Shown here: one piece after another, positions 33,905-41,200 of the stretch
How positions within the stretch are numbered: position 1 is the first letter of the stretch
How the letters are laid out: each line of letters starts with the position of its first letter
Source of the DNA: Paludisphaera mucosa
Lineage (GTDB): Bacteria > Planctomycetota > Planctomycetia > Isosphaerales > Isosphaeraceae
Reading direction: 5' to 3'
Assembly (NCBI RefSeq): GCF_029589435.1
Contig: NZ_JARRAG010000001.1
Location: 424,808-488,807 of the forward strand
Length of the DNA stretch: 64,000 nt
The notes under the pieces: model-generated
Seen by the model: only the letters and a program-made list of their open reading frames with translations
Databases searched by the model: none
Told to the model about the DNA's origin: nothing
Program-made: the position numbers and the translations under genes

Positions 33905-34011
33905 CGCGATCCCAACCTCCCTCGCTCCCGGTTGCTGACGCATCCACCGAACACCGGCGGCCTCCTGCCATTCAACCCGATGCGCCCGCCATGGTGTCGA
34001 ATCGTTGGCCC

Positions 34012-34041
34012 AGGATAGCCATTGTCTAGTCTCCCGGTCAA
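34012..34041 (-). promoter_or_regulatory. Probable promoter of the arylsulfatase gene
   Basis: On the minus strand TTGACC (34041-34036) and TATCCT (34017-34012) are 18 bases apart, about 110 bases before the sulfatase start. It stands back to back with the promoter at 34060-34087. Confidence 0.42.
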
Positions 34042-34059
34042 TCTAATAGGATTTCGAAG

Positions 34060-34087
34060 TTGACAAAGCCTATCGATATGGTAAATA
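34060..34087 (+). promoter_or_regulatory. Probable promoter of the DUF1559 gene
   Basis: TTGACA (34060-34065) and TAAATA (34082-34087) are separated by 16 bases in a locally AT-rich patch, about 117 bases before the ATG. Both boxes fit sigma-70. Confidence 0.5.
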
Positions 34088-34203
34088 TCTCAGCCACGGA
34101 CGTTCGATTGCAACGATCCGACGGACGATCCAGGGGATGCCAGGACGAATTGGTCGACGATCGACCCCTTCGTCTCGCGACGAGATAAAGAGGATTCGCC
34201 ACG

Positions 34204-35160
34204 ATGAAGACCGTCCAGAATCGGACCCATGGTGCAGCGTCGCGAGCCGCGCGACGGGGCGGTTTCACGCTGATCGAGCTGCTGGTGGTGATCGCGATCA
34301 TCGCCGTTTTGATCGCCTTGCTGCTGCCGGCGGTGCAGTCGGCGCGCGAGGCGGCGCGACGGATCCAGTGCACCAACAACATCAAGCAGCTCGGCCTCTC
34401 GCTGCACAACTACCACGACGTCCACGGCCGGTTCGCGCCCGGGACGATCACGGTGACGATCACGCCGACGAGGGATTACCGCCAGCCGTTCGTCACGTCG
34501 CTGCTGCCCTACCTGGAGCAGGGGAACCTGACCAACAGCTACAACTCCAACCTGTCGTTCCAGACCAACGCCAACGACACGACCCGGCTCACGCGGCTGG
34601 GCGTGTTCGACTGCCCGTCGGATCAGCAAGTGCTGTTCGTCAGCAACGACGGCGCGAACCCCGACGTGAAGGGGAACTACGGGATCAACTGGGGGCAGAA
34701 CACCTTCGGCGACCAGGTGCTCCCCGGGCCCTTCGCCCTCAACTACGGCTCGTCGCTGGCCGAGATCACCGACGGCACGAGCAACACCTACCTGATGGCG
34801 GAAGTGCTGCAACTGCCGCATCCGACCGGCCAGCCGGTGGGGGTCGTCGACCGTCGCGGCCGCATCTGGAGCGACCAGTCGACCTCGTATCACCTCACGA
34901 CCCGGAACGGCCCCAACAGCCAGGTCCCGGACTTCGGCGTGTGCGGCGAGCAGACGGACCCCCGCAAGGCGCCGTGCACCCGCAAGGTCGGCACCCCGGC
35001 GAACCACTACCTCTCTTCGCGGAGCCGACATCCCGGGGGCGTAAACGTCCTCCTGGGCGATGGCTCGGTCCGCCTCATCAAGGACTCGATCTCGACCCCG
35101 ACCTGGCGCGCCCTGAGCAGCAAGGCCGGCGGCGAGGTCGTCAGCGCGGACGCCCTCTGA
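34204..35160 (+). CDS. DUF1559 prepilin-like protein with N-terminal cleavage/methylation motif
   Basis: 318 aa. The N-terminus has the type IV pilin-like signal [22 protein letters not shown] (cleavage after Gly, methylated Phe), then [20 protein letters not shown], the start of the DUF1559 (SBP_bac_10) domain. The C-terminus has [18 protein letters not shown], the H-X9-DG-type ending of this family. Dozens of paralogues occur in planctomycete genomes; they are thought to form extracellular pseudopilin-like structures, but no function is settled. AAAGAGGA precedes the ATG. The stop overlaps the next start (TGATG). Confidence 0.94.
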   Translation: MKTVQNRTHGAASRAARRGGFTLIELLVVIAIIAVLIALLLPAVQSAREAARRIQCTNNIKQLGLSLHNYHDVHGRFAPGTITVTITPTRDYRQPFVTSLLPYLEQGNLTNSYNSNLSFQTNANDTTRLTRLGVFDCPSDQQVLFVSNDGANPDVKGNYGINWGQNTFGDQVLPGPFALNYGSSLAEITDGTSNTYLMAEVLQLPHPTGQPVGVVDRRGRIWSDQSTSYHLTTRNGPNSQVPDFGVCGEQTDPRKAPCTRKVGTPANHYLSSRSRHPGGVNVLLGDGSVRLIKDSISTPTWRALSSKAGGEVVSADAL

Positions 35161-35639
35161 TGCCCACCACGACGCACGCCCTCGCCGCCTCGTCCCGGAG
35201 CCTGGTCCTGCCCGCGGCCCTTTTCGCCTGCCTCGGCCTGGCCGGGTGCGGCGAGGGGGGGCCGAGTCGCCTACCGGTCTCCGGCAAGGTCTCGCTCGAC
35301 GGCAAGCCGCTGACGACGGGCAAGGTCACGTTCGTCCCGCTCGACGGCACGACGGCCTCGGTCGCCGAGATCCGCGACGGCGCCTTCCAGGCCGACCGCT
35401 CTGCAGGGCCCTCGCCGGGCCGGTATCAGGTCGAGATCATCGCCGTCGAGCCGACGGGCAAGAAGGTGCCCAATCCGGACGTCCCCGGCTCGACCATCGA
35501 CGAGGAGCGCGACCTCGTCCCCGCCCGCTACAACGTCAAGTCCGAGCTGACCGCCGAGGTCAAGCCCGACGCCGACAACGCGTATGAGTTCGCGCTCTCC
35601 TCCCAGGGCGCCGTCGCCAAGAAGATCCGCCGCCGTTGA
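35160..35639 (+). CDS. Small lipoprotein with carboxypeptidase-regulatory/transthyretin-like fold
   Basis: The 159-aa product starts at the ATG in TGATG directly after the DUF1559 stop. The lipobox is LAGC (Cys about residue 30), so it is anchored by lipid. The mature part VSGKVSLDGKPLTTGKVTFVPLDG is the beta-sandwich pattern that regularly accompanies DUF1559 proteins in planctomycetes. It is probably a surface partner of the upstream protein. Confidence 0.85.
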   Translation: MPTTTHALAASSRSLVLPAALFACLGLAGCGEGGPSRLPVSGKVSLDGKPLTTGKVTFVPLDGTTASVAEIRDGAFQADRSAGPSPGRYQVEIIAVEPTGKKVPNPDVPGSTIDEERDLVPARYNVKSELTAEVKPDADNAYEFALSSQGAVAKKIRRR

Positions 35640-36053
35640 GACCGGCGCGACCCTCCTCCGGGACCGCCCCGGGTCCTAACAACGCTCATCTGCCGGGTCG
35701 CCCGTTGGACATGCGGCTTATACCATGGGCGGGCCGGCGGGCCGGTGTCGGACTTCCACTTTTCGAGGACGTCGAATTTCTGGACTGCCGAAATGTCGTA
35801 TTCTTCAGGTAGGGAGATACGCCGACATGGGAGCGTCGACGACCTCGTAAAACATCCGATTCTCTTGTGGCAACGAAGCCATTCGAGAGCCGAAAATCTG
35901 ACGCAAGTCTATACTCCAAAAAATATTGTGTCGTGAACTGATTTTCTCTCGGCTCCGAACGGAGCCAAAGCGAAGCCAACCCTCGTCGACCCGGATTGGA
36001 ACCGCCGAATGAGCGACGAGGAGGGTGCCAGCGACCGCATTCGACGAGGTCGA
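35640..36053. other. Gap between convergent genes, no gene seen
   Basis: Four hundred and fourteen bases between the lipoprotein stop and the ParE remnant. The part from 35745 to 35945 has lower GC than the neighbours. Open frames here give unnatural translations and none has a ribosome binding site. Confidence 0.4.
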
Positions 36054-36363
36054 TCAGGCTGGTCCCTGGTCGTGGCCGAACAGCTTCCTCGCGTCTCGCC
36101 GGCCGTGGATCAGCCGCAGCACCACGATCGAATCGGCCTCGACTCGATAGAACGCCACGTAGGGACGTACGGCGAAACACCTCAAGGCCGGCGCGAGGTC
36201 TTCACGGATCTGTATGATGAGCGGAAACTGGGCGTGCGTCCTGGCCGCGGAGACGAAACGGTCGATGAACCCGATCGGCGGCCTTCTCGTTCCTGAGCCG
36301 TAGGTAGTTCCAGGCCTCGTCCAGGTCGGCCTGCGCCGCTCGCGTGATGACGGCTTCGCCCAT
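36054..36363 (-). pseudogene. parE: ParE-type toxin gene broken by a frameshift
   Basis: From ATG 36363 the frame gives MGEAVITRAAQADLDEAWNY, a normal RelE/ParE start, up to about 36280. From there the natural sequence continues in another frame (FIDRFVSAARTHAQFPLI, then VRPYVAFYRVEADSIVVLRLIHGRRD) to the stop at 36054. One extra base near 36280 explains it; corrected, the toxin would be 102 aa, the normal length. ParE toxins block DNA gyrase; RelE relatives cut mRNA. The lesion could be real, leaving only the antitoxin, or a sequencing error. Confidence 0.72.
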
Positions 36364-36408
36364 CGCCTAGGAACTGCGCTTGCGCATGACGTGGCGTTCC
36401 CGACCGCG

Positions 36409-36645
36409 TTACTTGACGTCCCGCACCAGTTCATCCGTGAGGGGCGAGGTCTCGCCCCGGTCGGCCTGGTCGACCCCGATTTGAACCTCGCGACGGAGTT
36501 CGGCGAGCTTCGCCTGCTGCTGCTCCTCGCGCTCTTTCAGGAGCCGCAAGCCTTCGCGGACGACTTCGCTGGCGGTCTGGTACATCCCGCTCTGGACCTT
36601 GCCGTCGACGAACTGTTCGAGTTCCGGCGTCAGGGAGACGTTCAT
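36409..36645 (-). CDS. parD: ParD-type ribbon-helix-helix antitoxin
   Basis: The 78-aa product begins MNVSLTPELEQFVDGKVQSG and continues YQTASEVVREGLRLLKERE, the standard ParD N-terminal ribbon-helix-helix used for DNA binding and dimerisation. The C-terminal part, which wraps the toxin, is charged. ATG 36645 has GGAG nine bases upstream. It lies 45 bases before the toxin gene, in the usual antitoxin-first order, and probably represses its own promoter. Confidence 0.88.
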   Translation of the reverse strand: MNVSLTPELEQFVDGKVQSGMYQTASEVVREGLRLLKEREEQQQAKLAELRREVQIGVDQADRGETSPLTDELVRDVK

Positions 36646-36677
36646 GATCGCTACTCCTTCGAGTTCGTGGACATTCG

Positions 36678-36706
36678 ACCGTACCACGGATGGCAGGAAG
36701 TAGCAA
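36678..36706 (-). promoter_or_regulatory. Probable parDE promoter
   Basis: On the minus strand TTGCTA (36706-36701) and TACGGT (36683-36678) are 17 bases apart, 33 bases before the parD ATG. The distance fits an autoregulated toxin-antitoxin promoter. Confidence 0.4.
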
Positions 36707-36741
36707 TTTTGGTTATCGGCTCGGATGCCGGACTCGGATCG

Positions 36742-39084
36742 TCACTCCGGCCGGGCGAGGGCCGGCATGGCGAAGTCGGAGGTGAAGGTCAGCGAGGTCG
36801 AGCCCCCCTTGGCGAACTTGATCGTGTTGTCGAGCAGGCGCATGGCGAGGGGGTCGCCCTGGCGGCTGTGGAGGACGGCGACCTCGGAGGCCGACCAGTC
36901 GTAGTCGACGACCCGGATCGTGATCGGGTCGCCGTACTTCCAGACGACCGGCTGGGCGAACGTGTAGTCCCAGATCGGCCGGGTGCAGTTGGCGATGACG
37001 GGCGACGGGCCGTAGGTCGCGCCGGCGACTTCGAGGGTCACGCCCAGGTCGGGGCCGCCGCCCGCGAGGTACTTGCCGGCCGACGCGGGGATCTCGCCCC
37101 GACGGAGCGTGACGCGGTAGTTGTGGGGGACGGAGACCTTGTCCCACCAGTCGAGGTAGCCCCTTGCGGAGGCGGAGTAGCGGCCGTCGGGATGGTCGCG
37201 GAGGTAGTCGCGGAGGCGTAGCGCGACCTGGGCGACGTCGTCTGGATGGGCCGTCGCGTGGTCGTAGGCCTGGCGGTAGGAATAGGCGTCCCAGTCGCGG
37301 AGGGCCCGGTCGCGGCCCTCGATCGCCTCGCTGATGAACCGGCCGCCGGTCTGGTGGGCCTTCAGATACTCCTGATACTTCTCGATCCGGGCTGCGAAGC
37401 TCGTCGGCTGGCGCTGGGAGAACTCGCGGGCGCGGGCGATGTCGCGGTCGTCGAGGCGGCGGACGTAGTCGTCGAGCCGGCCCTGCACCTCGGTGCGGTA
37501 CGCGCTCTCGGGATGCTCGTCGAGGAACCGCCGGGAGCGATCGATCAGGTCGGCGAGCGAGGCGTTGGGGAGCGTCTCGGCGCGGACGAGGTCGTCGACG
37601 ACCCGGCGCTCGCCGGCGGTCCGGCGAGTGGCCAGCTCGGCTTTGAGCCCCTGGGCCAGCTTCAGGACCTCGGGTCGCCGCGGCGTGTCCGGGAACTCGC
37701 GCAGGAAGGCGTCGAGCGCGGCGACGGCCTTGCCCGGCTCGTCGATCGCCTCAAGCGAGTTGGCCTGCGCATACACGTCCTTCCAGCGCTCCTCCTGGCG
37801 GGCCTGCTCGCGGGACTTCTCGACCTCGCGGATCGCCGGCGCGAGCTGGGGGGCCTGGACGCGCGCGGCCTCCAGCTTGGCCTCCAGGTCGGGCACGACC
37901 GCGCCGGCGGCGATCTGCACGCCGCTGGCCTTCACGGTCCACTCGGCCTTGCGGTTCTCGGCCTCGCGGGCGAAGCGGGGGAGCAGATACGGCAGCGTGG
38001 GATGCGTCTCCAGCAGCGCCGACCAACTCGAGGCGACGGCCGACGCCGTGTTGCCCGAGTCGCGCTCGAAGGCCGAGGCCCGCTGGTAGCCCCAGAAGTC
38101 GTAGCCGACCGCGACCCCCGCCAGCAGGGCGACCGCCCCCGCGAGCTTCCCCGTCCGGCGGAGCTTCCGCTTGCGTTCCAGCCCCTTGAGGCGGTCGCGG
38201 AACTCGTACGTCCGGTTCGATCGGGGATACCGCTTCTCGTAGGCGGACAGACAGCGGTGCAGCCGCGGCAGGTCGTCGGGGGCGAGGTCCCAGAGCAGCT
38301 CCATCTGGGCCCGGTCGCGGATCTCGAGCTGATCGGCGACCCAGCCCAGCGGGCCTTCGAGCCCCATCGGGTGGATCTCCGACGGCGGCCGGTTCCCCTG
38401 CGATCCGGCCCCGAACGAGCTGACGGCGAAGATCACGCCGTCGGGGGCGTGCTGCCGCAGGGCGTGGCGGGTCATGCCGTACTGGCGGTCGACCAGGTCC
38501 TCGACGAACCCCTCGTCGGCCGTCGAGCCCTTCCCCTCGCGGGCCAGGACGCGGTCGAACTTGGTCAGCAGCAGGGCGACGGGCCGGTCGGTGCTGATGT
38601 CCTCGGAGCGCTCGATGTAACGCTCCAGCAGGTTCTCGACCTCCTGCTGACGCCGCCGGCGTTCGGCGGAGTCGTTGGAGCCCTCGGGATCGAGGCAGAG
38701 GAAGACGGCGTCGCAGCCGGCGAAGAACTCCTGGATCGGTTCGTCAGTCCCGAGGGTGACGTGCTCGCCCTGGTAGTCCTTGACGATCAGCTCGAACCGG
38801 GCGGGTCCGTGATACAGCCGCAGGTGCAGCTCGGTCTCGGAGAGCGTGCCCGAGGTCGGCTCGCCGGACTCGATCTGCGCGATCTTCTCGGCGAGGTATT
38901 CGGCCGTGGGGGAGTCCGCGGCGGCCAGTCGGACGCCCGGCACCAGGCCGCCGGCGGCCTCGCGGTAGAACATGGCCAGGAGCGTCGTCTTGCCGACGTT
39001 CCGATGCCCGAAAAGCGCGATCCGCTTCGGCCCCGTCAGCCGGGCCTCCAGGGCGTCCAGTCGCGTGCTGCGGCGGTTTGACAC
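36742..39084 (-). CDS. Membrane-anchored P-loop GTPase with long C-terminal periplasmic-like region
   Basis: The 780-aa product is read from GTG 39084, which follows GGGGACGAGC; the frame is open upstream but with unnatural composition. The GTPase domain (about 19-260) has G1 GHRNVGKTT (26-34), KDYQGEHV as a G3-like box (102-109) and TKFD (174-177) as G4. A basic stretch and membrane helix (about 313-329) follow, then a coiled, TPR-like helical region (about 400-640) with DAFLREFPDTPRRPEVLKLA, and a beta-rich C-terminus that resembles a C2 sandwich (DPITIRVVDYDWSASEVAVL). The resemblance is to the TRAFAC/YcjX-like GTPases; function unknown. It follows a membrane protein gene on the same strand. 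Confidence 0.75.
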   Translation of the reverse strand: MSNRRSTRLDALEARLTGPKRIALFGHRNVGKTTLLAMFYREAAGGLVPGVRLAAADSPTAEYLAEKIAQIESGEPTSGTLSETELHLRLYHGPARFELIVKDYQGEHVTLGTDEPIQEFFAGCDAVFLCLDPEGSNDSAERRRRQQEVENLLERYIERSEDISTDRPVALLLTKFDRVLAREGKGSTADEGFVEDLVDRQYGMTRHALRQHAPDGVIFAVSSFGAGSQGNRPPSEIHPMGLEGPLGWVADQLEIRDRAQMELLWDLAPDDLPRLHRCLSAYEKRYPRSNRTYEFRDRLKGLERKRKLRRTGKLAGAVALLAGVAVGYDFWGYQRASAFERDSGNTASAVASSWSALLETHPTLPYLLPRFAREAENRKAEWTVKASGVQIAAGAVVPDLEAKLEAARVQAPQLAPAIREVEKSREQARQEERWKDVYAQANSLEAIDEPGKAVAALDAFLREFPDTPRRPEVLKLAQGLKAELATRRTAGERRVVDDLVRAETLPNASLADLIDRSRRFLDEHPESAYRTEVQGRLDDYVRRLDDRDIARAREFSQRQPTSFAARIEKYQEYLKAHQTGGRFISEAIEGRDRALRDWDAYSYRQAYDHATAHPDDVAQVALRLRDYLRDHPDGRYSASARGYLDWWDKVSVPHNYRVTLRRGEIPASAGKYLAGGGPDLGVTLEVAGATYGPSPVIANCTRPIWDYTFAQPVVWKYGDPITIRVVDYDWSASEVAVLHSRQGDPLAMRLLDNTIKFAKGGSTSLTFTSDFAMPALARPE

Positions 39085-39335
39085 GCTCGTCCCCGATCCT
39101 GATCGACCGATCCGAGAGATGTGGGCGTCCCTGCCCGGGAAACGGGGCCGGCGAGAGAGGCTCTCGGCCGCCTTTACATGATCGACCTTTCCGACCCCCC
39201 GAGCGTAACACCCCCGCAGTCCCGGCGGTCGGGTCGACGGGGATGCTCCGTCGCCGTCGAGTTTTCCGTCGTCGGCGACGCGTTCTCCCAGGATGGCTAC
39301 GCGGGCGACGCTCCGATGGTTCGTTTCAAATCCGA

Positions 39336-40325
39336 TCAAACCGGACGCCGGAGGACGACCCGGCGGAACAGCCAGGCGGCCCCGGTGAACGGCCGCAGCA
39401 TGGTCCGCAGCGGGAAGCCCAGGACGATCAGGAGCGCCCCGCAGGCCACGAGCCCGGCGAGGATCGCGCCGAGGCGTCGGAAGACGGGGAAGTCGAGGCC
39501 GCGGCTGGCGAGCGCCTCGCCGATCGTGGCTTCGAGCCCGCTGACCACCCCGCCGCCGACGCTCGTCGCCAGGGCGACCCCGGCGCGGGCGAATTCGCGG
39601 GCGGCGTACTCGGTCGCGCGGCCGGCGTAGTCGACGAAGGCGTCGGGGTTGGCGTAGAAGGCCGCGAGGACGCCGGCCGCGGCCAGCTTCTTCTTGTGAG
39701 GGAGGACCTGGGTCGTGAAGAACTCCCAACCCCCCCGGCCCGTCTTGCGCAGGACGCCCAGGCTTTCGGGGCCCTCCTTCACGATGACTTCCGCCACGTC
39801 GTCGCCGAACGCCCGGACGGCGGTCAGGCCTTCGGGGCCGAGCCGGCGGACCATCGTCTCGGCCTCCTGGGGATAGCGCATGGCGATCCGCCGGGCCGAC
39901 TCGCCCATCTCCACGACCACCCGCTTCTCGGCCGGCTTGAGCCCGGAGAACGTCCGCAGGGCGTCGGCGTCGCGGCCTACGAGTTGGCCGAAGCGGCCTT
40001 CCAGCAGAAGCTCGCTCGGCTTCTCGACCCGACGCGCGGCCGTCGCCAGCTCGTCGGACTGCTTCGCCAGACGTTCCAGGCTCTCCTCCGACCCCCGGGC
40101 GAACAGCTCGCCGGCCCCTCGGGCCTCGACCCGGGCGGCGTCGCCGCCGCGCAGGACGGCCTTGCCCCCGCGGGCCTCGACGATGATCTGCTGCACGATC
40201 TCGTCCAGCCACGAGAAGGCCCCGGCCCGCGCCGGGCTGGGCGCGGCGAGGACCGTCAGGGCCAGCCCCAGCGCGAGCGCCAGGGGCCGGCGCGCCGTCC
40301 GACCGATCTTGGAGAGGAGATGCAT
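39336..40325 (-). CDS. Exported membrane protein, unknown
   Basis: The 329-aa product starts at ATG 40325 with a signal peptide ending SPARA-G. A charged helical region follows (FARGSEESLERLAKQSDELATAARR), then a hydrophobic segment (KKLAAAGVLAAFYANPDAF) and a strong membrane helix close to the C-terminus (RLGAILAGLVACGALLIVLGFPL). I recognise no family. It lies between nadD and the GTPase gene, all on the minus strand, and may work with the GTPase at the membrane (inference from position only). Confidence 0.62.
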   Translation of the reverse strand: MHLLSKIGRTARRPLALALGLALTVLAAPSPARAGAFSWLDEIVQQIIVEARGGKAVLRGGDAARVEARGAGELFARGSEESLERLAKQSDELATAARRVEKPSELLLEGRFGQLVGRDADALRTFSGLKPAEKRVVVEMGESARRIAMRYPQEAETMVRRLGPEGLTAVRAFGDDVAEVIVKEGPESLGVLRKTGRGGWEFFTTQVLPHKKKLAAAGVLAAFYANPDAFVDYAGRATEYAAREFARAGVALATSVGGGVVSGLEATIGEALASRGLDFPVFRRLGAILAGLVACGALLIVLGFPLRTMLRPFTGAAWLFRRVVLRRPV

Positions 40326-40456
40326 GATTCCGGTCCTTCCGCGCGTGCCTTCTCGGGACTCCCGCGGGAGTCGATTCGCCCGAACCCATCCTCTATTGTA
40401 TCGCCCGATCGGATTTCGGCGGTGAGGATCGCGGGATTTGCCGGAATCGTCCCCGC

Positions 40457-41068
40457 TCAGGCCGGAGGGGCCGAAGGCTCGCGATACAGCGCGTGGGCGT
40501 CGATGTAAGCCTCCACCGACCGAGGGACCATGTAGCGGATGCTCCGACCATCCCGGAGCCGGCCCCGGACGTCGTGCGAGGCGATGCCGATCGGGGGGAT
40601 GGTCACGAATTCGAGGGTCCGGGCGTCGGGACCCAGCGAGTCGGCCGGCGGGGCGTCGGCCCCGGAACCCGGGCGGTTGACGACGACGATCGTCGCCAGC
40701 CGGGCGATCCGGTCGGGCTCGCGCCAGGTCGGCAGGTCGACGAGGCTGTCGCCGCCGATCAGGAAGAACAACTCGTCCTCCGGGCGTTCGGCCCGGATCT
40801 GTTCCAGCGTGTCGACGCTGTATGACGGCCCGGACCGGTTCGCCTCGATGTCGGACACCTCGAAGGCGGCATTGCCGGCGATCGCCAGCCGGGCCATCTC
40901 CAGGCGGTGATGCACCCCCGACCGCTTCGCCCCGCGCTTGTGGGGCGGCTCGTTGGCGACGACGAACCAGACGCGGTCCAGCCCGCACGCCTCGCGACAC
41001 TGCTCCGCCAGGATCAGGTGGCCCATGTGGATCGGATCGAACGTCCCCCCGAACAACCCTAATCGCAT
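40457..41068 (-). CDS. nadD: Nicotinate-nucleotide adenylyltransferase
   Basis: NadD joins nicotinate mononucleotide and ATP to deamido-NAD. The 203-aa product has the nucleotidyltransferase motif GGTFDPIHMGHL (8-19), the substrate region NEPPHKRG, SGPSYSVDTLEQI, FLIGGDSL and the C-terminal ISSH-type motif as GIASHDVRGRLRDGRSIRYMVP. Length is normal. It is divergent from priA across 132 bases. Confidence 0.93.
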   Translation of the reverse strand: MRLGLFGGTFDPIHMGHLILAEQCREACGLDRVWFVVANEPPHKRGAKRSGVHHRLEMARLAIAGNAAFEVSDIEANRSGPSYSVDTLEQIRAERPEDELFFLIGGDSLVDLPTWREPDRIARLATIVVVNRPGSGADAPPADSLGPDARTLEFVTIPPIGIASHDVRGRLRDGRSIRYMVPRSVEAYIDAHALYREPSAPPA

Positions 41069-41148
41069 GGACGAGCAATCCCCCTTCGACCCGCAAGAAC
41101 CCCCGCCCGGATGTCTGGACAGGTGTGCAGAATTTCGGCGGGTCGGAG

Positions 41149-41154
41149 TATAAT
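41149..41154 (+). promoter_or_regulatory. Perfect TATAAT -10 box before priA
   Basis: TATAAT at 41149-41154 lies 47 bases before the priA ATG. No good -35 is found 16-18 bases upstream, so it could be an extended -10 or chance. Confidence 0.3.
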
Positions 41155-41200
41155 CCAGATGGTAGCCGACGCCCCGGAAACTCGACGATAGGTCCCGCCG

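Noticed and set aside
35686-36180. A 164-codon minus-strand frame near the ParE remnant
   Set aside because: The composition is unnatural, there is no ribosome binding site, and it overlaps the real ParE frame.
39085-40389. Upstream extension of the GTPase frame
   Set aside because: It runs antisense-like through the membrane-protein gene in another frame, with unnatural composition.
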